64,000 nt of DNA, from NCBI GenBank assembly GCA_030272585.1, contig BSYQ01000007.1:2546001-2610000 (forward strand). Direction: 5' to 3'. This DNA is from Bryopsis sp. KO-2023 (Eukaryota > Chlorophyta > Ulvophyceae > Bryopsidales > Bryopsidaceae). The notes under the pieces were generated by a model, which saw nothing but the letters and a program-made list of their open reading frames with translations, made no database searches and was not told the DNA's origin. Position 1 is the first letter of the stretch, and every line of letters begins with the position of its first letter. The translations under genes and the position numbers were made by a program. Shown one piece after another: positions 45,150-54,790 of this stretch.

Positions 45150-46571
45150 CTAAGTACTAGGCTCTCCTCCGGGTACAGCGACATCCTCTAGAGCCACCCA
45201 CTGGCTCTGTCGAGTACCCCTAGAGACCTTAACTCTAATTCCCGTTCTATCTATTTCCTCTATTCGAAATCCTGCCTGAGCTTTAACCACTAGCTTCTTA
45301 GAAGTCTTAATTCTAACTAAAACCGAATCCCCTATTTTAAGAGCTTCCATTCTTTCTTTTTCTTTAAGTTTTTCACCATAGTTCCTCTGCTGCCTATACT
45401 GAGCTGTTCCTATTGATTCCTTAGCTCTTTCTTCCATCCTTTTTCTTAATTCACTCAGCTCTTTTAACTCCCTATCTGAGATCAGAACTGGCAGTTCCTG
45501 GATCACAGGATCTAATAAAAGTGCCTCTTCCCTTTTCTCAGCTAAAGTCTGGGATCCAGAGCCTCCTCCCTGAGGTTGGGATCCTTCCCCTAAATCTCCC
45601 CGAGACTCCTCTAGTTGTTGTCCTAATTGATAAGCTGCCCAGTCTCTTTTATTCACCTGCCTCCTAATATATACTAATTCAAAAGGGCTGTACCCTGTTG
45701 TTTCTTTTACCCTGCTATTATAGTCTCTAAGACTGTCCAATAAAGCCCCCTGTAAATCCTTGACTGAAAATAAGAGTGCACCTGTGGTGGGTGTCTCTTC
45801 TGCCTGCTTTTCTTTTAGCCTACCCACTATTCCCTGTTTCAGGGTCTGATTTAATCTCTCCGCCAGCCCATTCGTTCTGGGATGGTTCGGACTAGTGTTC
45901 TTAATCTCTATCCCCTCTTGCTTGCATAAATCTAAAACTAAACCCTTAAACTCTGTCCCATTATCACATAGGAAGAATCTAGGAACCCCAAACTTACAGA
46001 TGATGTTCTGGAAGAGAAACTGAGCTATAAAAATTGGACTCTTTGCATCCACTATTCCAGCCTCAGCCCATTTTGTAAAATAGTCCACCACTACTAAAAT
46101 ATGCACTAAAGCCTGTGTGTCAGGCATCCTAATGGAAAATGTATCCATCCCCCACTGATAAAACGGAAGGCCAGCTGGGGTCTGGAGCAGTCTAGGCTGT
46201 ATCAGAAACTTTGGCCTGATCTCCTGGCAGGTCTCACACTTCCCCAAAGTTTCTTTTGTCTGTTTTTCCATCCCATACCAAAAGTAGTGCTCCCTGAGCT
46301 TCTCCAGAGTTCCCTTCACAGACACATGTCCTACTGCTATGTGTGCCTCCATAATTAGCTCCTGTCTCCTAGCCTCCACTGGCACCTCCCTCCTTTTATC
46401 TCCTCCCGCGTCCTGCAGAAACATTCGTTCTGTTTCCGAATCCCACATATACCTAGCCTCCTTTTTCCTAGCCGCTGCCTTTTCTTGGCTGGAATATCCA
46501 GCAAACTTCACAAAGTCTTTCTGCAAAAGACTTAGGGTGCAAGGGTCCCTCCAGATGTCATACTTCCGCAT
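45150..46571 (-). CDS. Gypsy integrase region (473 codons)
   Basis: This part carries an N-terminal H-H-C-C zinc-binding module (from HIAVGHVSVKG to CETC, about residues 77-115). The catalytic core has the acidic residues in WGMDTFSI, FLCDNGTEF and GLAERLNQT (about 143, 203 and 238). The C-terminal part ends in a small basic beta-rich region (SVLVRIKTSKKL). It acts in the nucleus to join element DNA to the target. Relatives are fused to RT in one polyprotein; here about 1.6 kb separates the two regions. Confidence 0.85.
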   Translation of the reverse strand: MRKYDIWRDPCTLSLLQKDFVKFAGYSSQEKAAARKKEARYMWDSETERMFLQDAGGDKRREVPVEARRQELIMEAHIAVGHVSVKGTLEKLREHYFWYGMEKQTKETLGKCETCQEIRPKFLIQPRLLQTPAGLPFYQWGMDTFSIRMPDTQALVHILVVVDYFTKWAEAGIVDAKSPIFIAQFLFQNIICKFGVPRFFLCDNGTEFKGLVLDLCKQEGIEIKNTSPNHPRTNGLAERLNQTLKQGIVGRLKEKQAEETPTTGALLFSVKDLQGALLDSLRDYNSRVKETTGYSPFELVYIRRQVNKRDWAAYQLGQQLEESRGDLGEGSQPQGGGSGSQTLAEKREEALLLDPVIQELPVLISDRELKELSELRKRMEERAKESIGTAQYRQQRNYGEKLKEKERMEALKIGDSVLVRIKTSKKLVVKAQAGFRIEEIDRTGIRVKVSRGTRQSQWVALEDVAVPGGEPST

Positions 46572-47358
46572 CTGTATACTTCCTTCTCGACTTAAATGCC
46601 TTACGTCTGTACTTAGAGCCTCTTAGCTCCGGTATCCTTTTGCTTTAAGTTGCTTATCCTGGGTAGATAAAGCAAAGTTTGCCCTCTCCTCTAGTTAATA
46701 AGGGTTTCCACTTAAATACAAAATCCTCCAGGTTGAAACAGCTGTAACAGCTGGCCGGTGAGCTGGCTGAGAGCTGTAAGCTTTAGAGGTCATCTCTTAG
46801 TCCAGTTAACATGCAGTTTTTTAATCCCAGAGTTTGAACTATCAGTCCTGTTTATGGGAAAGGGCACTTTTCCTCTTAAGTGACCTTAACTTCTAGGTTG
46901 GATCAAACACCACACCATTTTAGACTTAGTGTATGAGGTCCTCACAGGGATTGATTTAAAATAAATCAAAGTGTGTACAGTCTTACCCGAGACTGTAGTC
47001 CTCCATTCTGAGAGTCCCCTCTTTCAGGATACCTGATCTCTGCAGAATCTGAACGTTTGTCTGGGATTACTTCTAATCCTCAGACCTTCTTTAATTATCT
47101 TAGAGATTGACCGGCTGTGAGCAGAGTGGTTTTCTGTTTTTCAGTGTAGATTGAAAGAAACTCAGACTGGTGTTCTGTTAAGAGGTGGAACTCATTTGTT
47201 CCAGGAGTCTTAACTATTCCTGAGATAACTTATATCACTTTAAGAAAAATGCAGAATCCTGCTTACAGAACCACTTCCCAACCCCGACATGACTTCAACT
47301 TTTCCACCTGCATACCAGGCTAACATCCACACACTCAAACTGCCACTAAAAACATCCT

Positions 47359-47868
47359 TTAACCACTGGGGCCTGGTGTCCCCACATCTCTAGTGTTCTC
47401 CTCTTCCCCTGAGGAGTACACCACTATCGGCTCCTCCGGAGGCACCTCCTGCATATCGCCATCACCGTTCTCCTCGAACCTTGCCTCCACCCGTGCCACT
47501 GGGTAAAAGCGCGGCAGGCCAGCAGGGTTATTAGATGGACCCCCTCCACCTCCCTGTCCTCCAGCGTTTCCGATAGGCGGGGCCAACATCGCTGTTATCT
47601 GCTGCCTCGGGGGCCTAAGAGGGCCTGGACCAATCGGAACACCTGACCGAAACTGGTCTAACAGTCCTCGCAAGGTCATCAGAGTCTCCGTGTACTGAGC
47701 GAGTTTGGAGACATTCATCCGAGCTTCCCTGCCTGCTCTTGTGTTCATCCGGAACTCTCCCACAAGCAGACGGTGTCGCAGTTCCTCCTCATATTCCTCC
47801 ATATCCACCAGTAGCTCCAGCAAAACAGCGATGATGTGCGCAAGGGCGGCGGCTTGGGTTGCATCCAT
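47359..47868 (-). CDS. extra Gypsy frame between RNase H and integrase (169 codons)
   Basis: It starts MDATQAAALAHIIAVLLELL with a helical front half, followed by Pro/Gly-rich linkers and an acidic tail. No match to known retroelement domains is evident. Its place between RT-RNase H and integrase is unusual for the superfamily. Confidence 0.5.
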   Translation of the reverse strand: MDATQAAALAHIIAVLLELLVDMEEYEEELRHRLLVGEFRMNTRAGREARMNVSKLAQYTETLMTLRGLLDQFRSGVPIGPGPLRPPRQQITAMLAPPIGNAGGQGGGGGPSNNPAGLPRFYPVARVEARFEENGDGDMQEVPPEEPIVVYSSGEEENTRDVGTPGPSG

Positions 47869-48161
47869 TTCTTTCCTCTCCTCTTCGAACTTCTAATTCC
47901 CGTTTACTGAACTCTGCTCTGTTCTCTGAGAAACTTATCTCGATTTACTTCTTCCTTGCCTGCTTCTCCCTTAAGAATCCTAAGCAGGACTTGTTTCCTC
48001 CCAGAGGCCCTTTCCTCTACAGGAGGTTTCTTGGATTTAACCTTTATCTTTTCTATCCCCCGTCCTGTGCCTCCTGTTCGACTCTGTCCCAGAAATTCCA
48101 CCAAACCTTGCCATCCACTAGTCCTCCCCTAGACTAGTCTTTCTCCTATTCCTAGACCCTA

Positions 48162-49676
48162 CTAATTCAACTTCCTCCCCAGAGGTAGATGATCTGACAC
48201 TGTAGGCAGACCCTGTGCCTCCTTTTTCTTTTCTCTATTCATAACTAGTCTAGACAATGCATCTGCATTGACATGAAACTTCCCAGGTCTATGGACCACC
48301 TTAATTTTATACCCCTGTAACTCTATGACCCACCTGGCCATCATATTGCTCAGGTGTCTAGAACCCATTAGCCAGAACAAGGCTCCACAGTCAGTAAAGA
48401 CAGTAAACTCCCTCCCTGTCAGATAATAACTAAATTTCCTGATAGTTTTAATCACAGCCATGGCCTCCCCCTGGCTAGGGGCATACCTAGCTTCTGATTG
48501 ACTATTCTTTTTGGAGAAATAAGCTATTACCTTCTCCTGTCCTTCCTGAACCTGGCCCAGTATTCTAGCTATAGCATACTGACTCCAATCGGTGCACACG
48601 AACACCTCCCCTTCCCTCCTGAGAGTTGTCACCACTGGGGCTGTAGTCAGCATCTTCTTCAGCAGTCTCCATGAATATTCACATCTCCAGGTCCAGAGAA
48701 AAGGGACTCCTTCCTTAGTGAGCTCTGTGAGAGCTCCTGCTCTTCTTGCATAGTCTGGGGCATGCCTCCTGTAGTATCCAGTAAGCCCCAAGAAAGACCT
48801 GACTTGGGTGACTGTAGTAGGAGTCTTCAGCTTTGCTATGGAGGCCATTTTGTCCTCCTGAGGGCTAAATCCAGCCTTAGTGATGTGGTGCCCTAAGTAT
48901 TCTATCTCCTCCTGGAATAGAAAGCACTTTTCTATGGACAGCTTAGCCCCCTCCCTCTCCAGAATATCTAACACCTTCTTCAGAGTTTCCAAATGCTCTT
49001 GGAAGGTGTGGCTAAAGATGACTATGTCATCCAGGTAAACCTGGACCCCTTCCAGGTGGCCAAACAAAGAGTCCATAACTCTCTGAAAGGCCTCTGGCAT
49101 AGTCTTGAGTCCCTGAGGACACCTAACCCATTCATATAACCCTGAGGAGGTCCTAAAAGCTGTTTTCCCCTTATCCTCCTCAGCTAAGGGCAACTGCCAA
49201 TACCCTGACCTAAGGTCCAAACTAGAATAAAACTTCCTACCTCCCAGCCCATCTAGTAATTCATCTATCAATGGCAGAGGGTACTGATCTGCCTCCACTA
49301 AATCATTCAAATCTCTAAAGTCTACACACCACCTCCATTTTCCTGGTGCCTTCTTAGGGACCAGGAGAGTGGGTGAAGACCAAGGTGACCCTGGGCTGGG
49401 TCTAACTACCCCTACTTTTAATAACCCTTCTAGTTGCCTCTCTATCTCTCCCTTCTGGAATTCACTAACCCTATATTGCCTCTTTGCCACAGGCCTAGCT
49501 GTACCAGTTTCGATCTTGTAACTATGATTTCTAAAGGAGCCTATCTCGTATTCACTTAGAGACCAGGCCTCCCTCCTAGACTTGCAAAGCTTTTCCACTG
49601 CCCTCCTTTCATCTCTTGTCAAACTATCCCCTATATTTAAGTCAGCAAAGGTTTTTCCTTTCTCCTCTTGTGACAC
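48162..49676 (-). CDS. Gypsy reverse transcriptase and RNase H (504 codons)
   Basis: RT motifs occur in order: KWRWCVDFRDLNDLV, YPLPLIDELLDGL, FYSSLDLRSGYWQLPL and the active-site YLDD (about residues 214-217). Thumb and connection segments with FLGLTGYYRRHAPDYA follow, then RNase H with VCTDWSQYAIA and FTDCGALFWL. It copies element RNA into DNA. The RT fold and the following RNase H place it in Ty3/Gypsy. Confidence 0.92.
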   Translation of the reverse strand: MSQEEKGKTFADLNIGDSLTRDERRAVEKLCKSRREAWSLSEYEIGSFRNHSYKIETGTARPVAKRQYRVSEFQKGEIERQLEGLLKVGVVRPSPGSPWSSPTLLVPKKAPGKWRWCVDFRDLNDLVEADQYPLPLIDELLDGLGGRKFYSSLDLRSGYWQLPLAEEDKGKTAFRTSSGLYEWVRCPQGLKTMPEAFQRVMDSLFGHLEGVQVYLDDIVIFSHTFQEHLETLKKVLDILEREGAKLSIEKCFLFQEEIEYLGHHITKAGFSPQEDKMASIAKLKTPTTVTQVRSFLGLTGYYRRHAPDYARRAGALTELTKEGVPFLWTWRCEYSWRLLKKMLTTAPVVTTLRREGEVFVCTDWSQYAIARILGQVQEGQEKVIAYFSKKNSQSEARYAPSQGEAMAVIKTIRKFSYYLTGREFTVFTDCGALFWLMGSRHLSNMMARWVIELQGYKIKVVHRPGKFHVNADALSRLVMNREKKKEAQGLPTVSDHLPLGRKLN

Positions 49677-49693
49677 CAGGATGGATTCTGGAG

Positions 49694-50158
49694 CAGAGAT
49701 AGGACTTGGGCCAAATTTTTGGTCCGACTCCGGTCCGGTCCGGTTACGGTCGGGTTACGGTCACCGTACTACGGCCGTAACTCCGTACCGTAACCGGAGT
49801 AATATGTTGTTTTTACGGTACGGAACAGGTACGGTATAACTACGGTAGGCCCTAAATCACCGTGAAGTAGCGTGGTTCAGTGCTAAAGCGTTAGGCTGCA
49901 GTCAGTAGGGTCGCGGGTTCGAATCCCCCTGGGTTCCTTTGGAATCGCGGGACCCTGCGGGGGTCACTTTCTACGGTTTACGGTTGTTACGGCCGTTACG
50001 GTCGTTACGGTCCGGTACGGAGCGGTACGGAGTGGTACGGTGCTACGGTTACGGCCGTAAAAGTACGATTTTCTGACGAAAATTGTACTCCGGTTACGGT
50101 CCGGTTACGGTGGTTACGGTCCGGTTACGGTGACCGTAACCGTAAAGTCCTATCTCTG
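49694..50158. mobile_element. hAT-type MITE (465 bp) nested in the Gypsy element
   Basis: Terminal inverted repeats CAGAGATAGGACTT at both ends are flanked by the 8-bp duplication TTCTGGAG (49686-49693 and 50159-50166). An 8-bp duplication and CAG-type ends fit the hAT superfamily. There is no transposase frame. Both subterminal regions are packed with TTACGG and CCGTAA copies, like the repeated hexamers bound by Ac-type transposases. The centre (49870-49933) is tRNA-like with A- and B-box matches. It inserted after the Gypsy element, between the gag-protease and RT regions. Confidence 0.88.
49870..49933 (+). other. tRNA-like core of the MITE
   Basis: An A-box-like GTGGTTCAGTGC is followed about 35 bases later by a strong B box, GGGTTCGAATCCC. 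The acceptor stem does not pair, so it is tRNA-derived rather than a tRNA gene. It may supply RNA polymerase III promoter activity. Confidence 0.6.
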
Positions 50159-50241
50159 TTCTGGAGGTGTCACCCCTCTAGTAGTAAACCTGTGCAGCCC
50201 TGTGGCCACACCCCTGAGATCACCAGGCCTGACCTCTGGCC

Positions 50242-52161
50242 CTAATGAAAATCCTGGGAGGGCCCTTCTCTTCCTCCATCTTTCTGTACCCCTGTAGCTG
50301 GAGTACTCCTTGGTCCGAATCCTGATGGCAGAGGACTGTGTGGTGCTTCTTTTGGAATGGTCTCGGTGGTGGGGTTGAACCTGACCTTTTTCTCCGGGGT
50401 CAAGTTTTCTCCTTTCCTTTTCTTCCCGGCTGCAGTCTGGACTTCCTCCTCCGTCCCTGGGCTTTGCTTCTCCTCTGTCCTAAGAGAGATGGCCCCCATC
50501 TTCCCATTGCCCTTGTGATAGAATATCTGCTGTGGTCCCAGCATTATCATGGCCCTGATTGACTTAAGAAAGTCTATCCCCAGCAGGACACAGCAGGTGT
50601 CTGTGTCTGTCACCATAAAAGAGTTGTGGGAGCCTGTTCCTCCTATGCTGACAAATATTTTTGGGAGATACCCAAGAGAGGTGGCTATCTCCCCACTGGC
50701 TGTCCTAAAAACCCATTCGGAGGGTTGGACCTGGCCCACCAGGCCAAGCTTCTCCACTGTGGCTCTGGAGATGCAGCTGTGGCTGGCCCCCGTGTCCACC
50801 ACTGCCTCCAATGCCTCCCCCTTGATTTTGATGGTGCATTTTGCTGGGGTGTTCCTGGAGGCCGCTTCTCTCTGAAGTGTGTCCACCTCCAGCATGCCCA
50901 CCTCCTTGTCTTCATCCTCCTGGCCAGAGGTTTCCGGTTCAAAGTGGAGGGGTTGGGTTACCCCAGCATCCACTGAAGTCATCAGGTCTGCCTCCCTCCT
51001 GATGGCCTCCCTGAGTTCAGGGGAATAAAACATGAATGTTTTAAGGGGGACAGGTAACTCTGTCCTGTCTAGAAATGCCTGTGCATCTATCAAAGCATGC
51101 TTATTCCCCATCCTATATTTATTCTCCCCTCCAGAGGTCTTCCCCTCTACCATATTCATTTGGGGACCCTGAGACTTGGAGTTCCCTTGGTCGGGGTTCG
51201 CCTGTACAACCAAAGGGGTATTGCCTGCTCTGTATTGGAGGCTGTAGGTTACTCCCGCCTTTCTCTTAAGACATCTTCCCCATCTATGACCTGGTACCCC
51301 ACAGTGCCAACATTCTCCTAGGTTCAGATCCTTGTTCAGTAAAGGACTATAATAACCCCTGGGTCTTTGGCCTTCATAAGTCTGATTCCTTCCTCCCTTC
51401 TTTCCTGAAGCTCCCCCATTGACTTTCTGTCGCCATTCCAGCAGCCTTTCCTCTGGAGCTGGGAGGGCTGTATAGATCTTGTGCATATGTCCCTCCATAA
51501 CTTTCTGAACCTTGTGCATCACTTTATTCAGAAGCTTTTCTTCCTTTGAGTCTGTGGTCTGTCCAGTGTTCTTCTCTGTGTCTGAATCTGAATCAGTGCT
51601 GTCTGGAGCTTTCCTTTTCTTACTCAGCCCTATTCCCTCAACTGCCTTTGCGGCCGTCACCACTTCCTCAAAGTTCTGATGCTGAAGTGGGGCTATAGCA
51701 TCCCTTATCTTCGATGGTATTCCAGCCTGAAAAATGTGACGGAGAAATTCGTCGTTCAGGGCAATCGGGGTGGCGCCGTCAGTGCGTGTCGCGGTCTGAA
51801 TATCAGTGATATCCTCAGCTAAGCCACGAAGGGCGTCCGCGAAATCTTCGACTGTCTCCGTAGACCGTTGGCGACGCCTTGTTAGCTCGCTCATCAAATC
51901 ATCGGTGGCCCCCAGCCACCTTTTCATAAACTTCTTTTTAAAGTTTTCCCAGGTCATATCTTCTGGGAGAGCAGCCGCCCAGAGGGCTGCACCGTGAGTG
52001 AGGTTCGCTTTCGCCCTGCTCACTTTGGAACGGGCAGGCCAGTTCTGCGCCGTGGCTGTTGCTTCCACAGTCTTGAACCATTCTGCCGCTGGAGGTTTCT
52101 TTCCGTCAAACTTTTCGAGCTTAGGGGCACGATACTTATCAGCAGAAGTTGCTCCAACCAT
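50242..52161 (-). CDS. Gypsy gag and protease (639 codons)
   Basis: The Gag-like domain (about residues 10-180) includes FKKKFMKRWLGATDD and ETVEDFADALRGLAEDI, typical of retrotransposon gag. A zinc knuckle, CWHCGVPGHRWGRC, lies at about 284-297. The retropepsin motif VVDTGASHSCIS (about 455-466) is in the same frame, so gag and protease are fused. It forms the particle and processes the polyprotein. The tail is Pro/Lys-rich. Confidence 0.9.
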   Translation of the reverse strand: MVGATSADKYRAPKLEKFDGKKPPAAEWFKTVEATATAQNWPARSKVSRAKANLTHGAALWAAALPEDMTWENFKKKFMKRWLGATDDLMSELTRRRQRSTETVEDFADALRGLAEDITDIQTATRTDGATPIALNDEFLRHIFQAGIPSKIRDAIAPLQHQNFEEVVTAAKAVEGIGLSKKRKAPDSTDSDSDTEKNTGQTTDSKEEKLLNKVMHKVQKVMEGHMHKIYTALPAPEERLLEWRQKVNGGASGKKGGRNQTYEGQRPRGYYSPLLNKDLNLGECWHCGVPGHRWGRCLKRKAGVTYSLQYRAGNTPLVVQANPDQGNSKSQGPQMNMVEGKTSGGENKYRMGNKHALIDAQAFLDRTELPVPLKTFMFYSPELREAIRREADLMTSVDAGVTQPLHFEPETSGQEDEDKEVGMLEVDTLQREAASRNTPAKCTIKIKGEALEAVVDTGASHSCISRATVEKLGLVGQVQPSEWVFRTASGEIATSLGYLPKIFVSIGGTGSHNSFMVTDTDTCCVLLGIDFLKSIRAMIMLGPQQIFYHKGNGKMGAISLRTEEKQSPGTEEEVQTAAGKKRKGENLTPEKKVRFNPTTETIPKEAPHSPLPSGFGPRSTPATGVQKDGGREGPSQDFH

Positions 52162-52303
52162 TGTTCCTACAATGTTTTACACTTGTGTTAATTTCTGGAG
52201 CGCTTTCTCTTTTACGAGAGGTGATCACCAGAGTAAACAGTGTTGCACAGAACTTTGTTGCAATGTTAGTGGGCCCATATTCCTAACATGTCCGAAGCTC
52301 GCA

Positions 52304-53696
52304 ACGCTCCGAAACCAGAAAACGCATTCGGCACAACTACTAATTCTTCATTCGCGCCGCGACTGAAGGTAGAGTCGTACTGAACTACCGCAGAGTCTGT
52401 CTACGGCAACGGAGTCGGACTACGCCGACGTTGAATGTCTTATCCAAAAACTTGGTATCTGAACTGCAACGCACTGAAACTATCGTCACCTAAGAAGTCG
52501 GCTAAGACCAGTCGCGCTAACAATCATCACCATCCGAGAGTCACAGTCTCGATTCCCCATAACAACGAAAAGCCTAAGACCAGGCATCTGAACGCAACAC
52601 GAGTCAAAGTCGACGGAGACACCCGCTAAGAGGGCCTTGCTCCCGAGAGTGAGACAGAAAGTGGAGTCCTCTGGAGGATGGTCGCTAAGAGACCATGGCC
52701 TAAGAGGACTCTGGAAACTGAGCTGGAGAAAGAGAGAAAACACAAAACGCAAACACCAAAAACGAAAGGAGACACTCAGAGGAGAGGTCGGCTCCTCTGA
52801 GTGGAGAAAAACCTCCTAAGAGAAGGGCAGCACCTTCTCTTACTATTCTGACTCCACTCCTATTTCCTCTAGAATCAAAGTTTGATCAGAAACAATCTTA
52901 TTGTGAATAAAGACACTCAGAGACACAAGAATAATAGCAAGAGAATATTTTTACAGAAAGAGAAGGGATGGTGTATCCCATTTCAAAAGTGTACTTCAGA
53001 AAACCTTGGATGATGCTATCTTTGGCCAGAAGTACCTCGTCCGGTCGGGATTCCCGTTTAAGGTAAGTCGCGAAGCTTTCCTTAAGTCCGTCACGATAAG
53101 AGAGTCCTCCTATAGATAGATGTCCGAAGTAAGAAGTAAACGAGGTATTCACCGAGTTCTGTCTGTTCTCTATCAGAATTCTGTGGGATATTTATACTCG
53201 CGGCCGGTTCTAGCGCTAGCGCATGTGTGCTGGCCGCGAGTTCGGCGTCACGACAGGGGTCGACTAGCGACCCGACTGCCAGTCGTGCGTATCGCCTAAA
53301 AGATCGCTTTTCGTAGGGAGTTGTATCCGTTTCGCTGGAATCCATAGTGTTTTCGCTGGCTCCTTGTGTTCCCAGCCGCACGTTTCGTAGAAGTCATACC
53401 TCGGATGTCATAAAACGACAGTGCCGGCAGTAAGACTCCTAGTACTCTGCGCTAGCCATGGGTTGGCGTGCCAGCTATTCGATATCTTCCAGCGTATCAA
53501 TATACAACTTTTCCTACGTCATCGACCTCGTCAGGAATTGAACCCGACGTACGAACCACCAGGTCTCACATAGAGCAGCGTAAAATACGACTGTTTATCA
53601 GTGTGAGTTGGCAATTCCATTCTTCCGAATTATCATCGGAATAATCATTACATCTGGTGGCAGTACATCTGCCATGTTCTTTCTAGCTCCGTCACA
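52304..53696 (-). repeat. right LTR (5' LTR of the Gypsy element)
   Basis: Aligns with the left LTR at a constant offset of 11,371. The inner edge near 52304-52322 is not settled, because the sequence there merges with a TGGTTTCGGAGCG-like stretch on the element strand that may be the primer-binding site. The tRNA-like stretch recurs at about 53521-53576. Confidence 0.88.
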
Positions 53697-53761
53697 ATAA
53701 CAAAGATACAGAAAGGCACGCGTTCAAAAGAATGAGGCTGTCAAATCATAAGTTGTCAAAC

Positions 53762-53890
53762 CTGTTGGTATGCTATCGCCATCGAATCGAGAGCTTCGAA
53801 AATCAATTGGGGATGTGACTGCACCCCAAGGATACTTTCTATATTTTCTAGAATCTGTAACAGTTCGTCGTTAGACAAAAAACGTTCCAT
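53762..53890 (-). CDS. probable first exon of the mosaic ligase-like gene
   Basis: A minus-strand exon of 43 codons from an ATG to CAG|GTTTGA, phase 0. It reads MERFLSNDELLQILENIESI, then LGVQSHPQLIFEALDSMAIA. It ends in the phase needed by exon 40251-40892, which lacks its own start. Leaving out the inserted element, the intron between them would be only about 100 bases. A 19-bp perfect hairpin lies 69 bases upstream of the ATG. If instead it is a stand-alone reading frame, it ends at a stop one codon later. Confidence 0.5.
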
Positions 53891-53958
53891 GTTTGCAGTA
53901 TCTTCTCAACCTTTCCCAAGAAGATAGGGAAGAGTGTAAAGTTTTCTCCTAAATAATG

Positions 53959-54000
53959 CTTGACCGAATTTCTGTCACAGATGACAGAAATTCGGTCAAG
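53959..54000. promoter_or_regulatory. perfect 19-bp inverted repeat with CAGA loop
   Basis: CTTGACCGAATTTCTGTCA is followed by a four-base loop and its exact reverse complement. It lies just upstream of the inferred first exon at 53762-53890 on the minus strand, so it is either a promoter element or a 5'-UTR hairpin. It has no terminal duplication that would mark it as a mobile element. Confidence 0.8.
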
Positions 54001-54259
54001 TGCCTGGATGCGTGTATTAGACACACTGAATTCTTTGGAATGCACTGTTCAAAACTTTACAAAACAATCACAACAAAATAACTCAACCTCTCTCTCTCCA
54101 AAAATATCTCTATCGATCCTTTAAATCAATCAATGATTACACGTTGTCTAAATAATAAATCCCACTGGAAGAGCCCACAAACAGAGCGCCAAAATAGACT
54201 AAGCGCACACTGCCGATGGGTTCGAAACGAAGGTGGGGTCCAGACGTCCAGACCAAGAC

Positions 54260-54790
54260 GATCGCTTCCGACGCGGCCCAACGAGCAGTAGCTCAGATTC
54301 AACTCGCCATCGGCGAAAGTCTAAGCCATAGTCGCCACGGAACTTTCCAGCGGAGGCCAGCAAAGCCCAGCGTAGCCACTGCATGCATCCCACCACAGGC
54401 AACATCGATCACCTGCAGACCATCAACATAACATCCACAATCGTGCAAGCCAAGGGCAATATTCTCTGAAATCAGCTCAAATCTTTCCTCACAAAATTTG
54501 GACGAGTTGTTTCGATCTGAGCGCTTCTTCGACATCCTCACCGAGGGCGAGTTGCCCACAATCGTTCCGGTCGCACACAAGAAACTTTCGAGCTTCTTTC
54601 GGTGCCTCTTATTCCTTCGAAACAGCGAGGGCTGCATCAGTTGCCGACTCTTTTTCTGGCGTTATCTCTAGCGCTTTCTTTGGCGTTTTCTTTGAAACAT
54701 TGATGGCCGCCGCCACCCCATGATTTGCGAGCACAGCACCCTTCTCCGCCTCCGTCCTCTTTTCTTTCTTGGCCTAACGCACAAACTCAA
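54260..54790 (-). pseudogene. RCC1-like (Ran exchange factor) gene relic
   Basis: A minus-strand stretch. A Lys-rich region (KKTPKKALEITPEKESATD) is followed, after an in-frame TAA, by CDRNDCGQLALGEDVEEALR, close to the first RCC1 blade (GQGDVGQLGLGENVMER in the animal protein). About 80 bases on, a segment starting after CTGCAG reads VIDVACGGMHAVAT, the next conserved RCC1 strand. The intervening GTGAGG...CTGCAG could be an intron but does not keep phase, and later blades are not recognisable. RCC1 loads GTP on Ran at chromatin. The stop and phase clash suggest a decayed copy. Confidence 0.5.

Larger units (their letters stand above)
40936..53696 (-). mobile_element. Ty3/Gypsy LTR retrotransposon, looks nearly whole
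   Basis: The element reads on the minus strand. Two LTRs of about 1,390 bp flank it, each bounded by TGTGACG/CGTCACA-type ends. The 5-bp target duplication ATAAC lies at 40931-40935 and 53697-53701. The LTRs align without gaps at a constant offset of 11,371 bases and look identical wherever I compared them, so insertion is recent. Parts in element order: right LTR, gag-protease, a nested MITE, RT-RNase H, an extra frame, integrase, two more frames, left LTR. The protease-RT-RNase H-integrase order and the RT sequence mark it as Ty3/Gypsy. It lies in what I infer is intron 1 of the ligase-like host gene, in the same orientation. Confidence 0.92.

Noticed and set aside
49582-49839. Open frame across the Gypsy/MITE junction
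   Set aside because: It runs antisense to RT and into repeat DNA; it is a by-product of the nested insertion.
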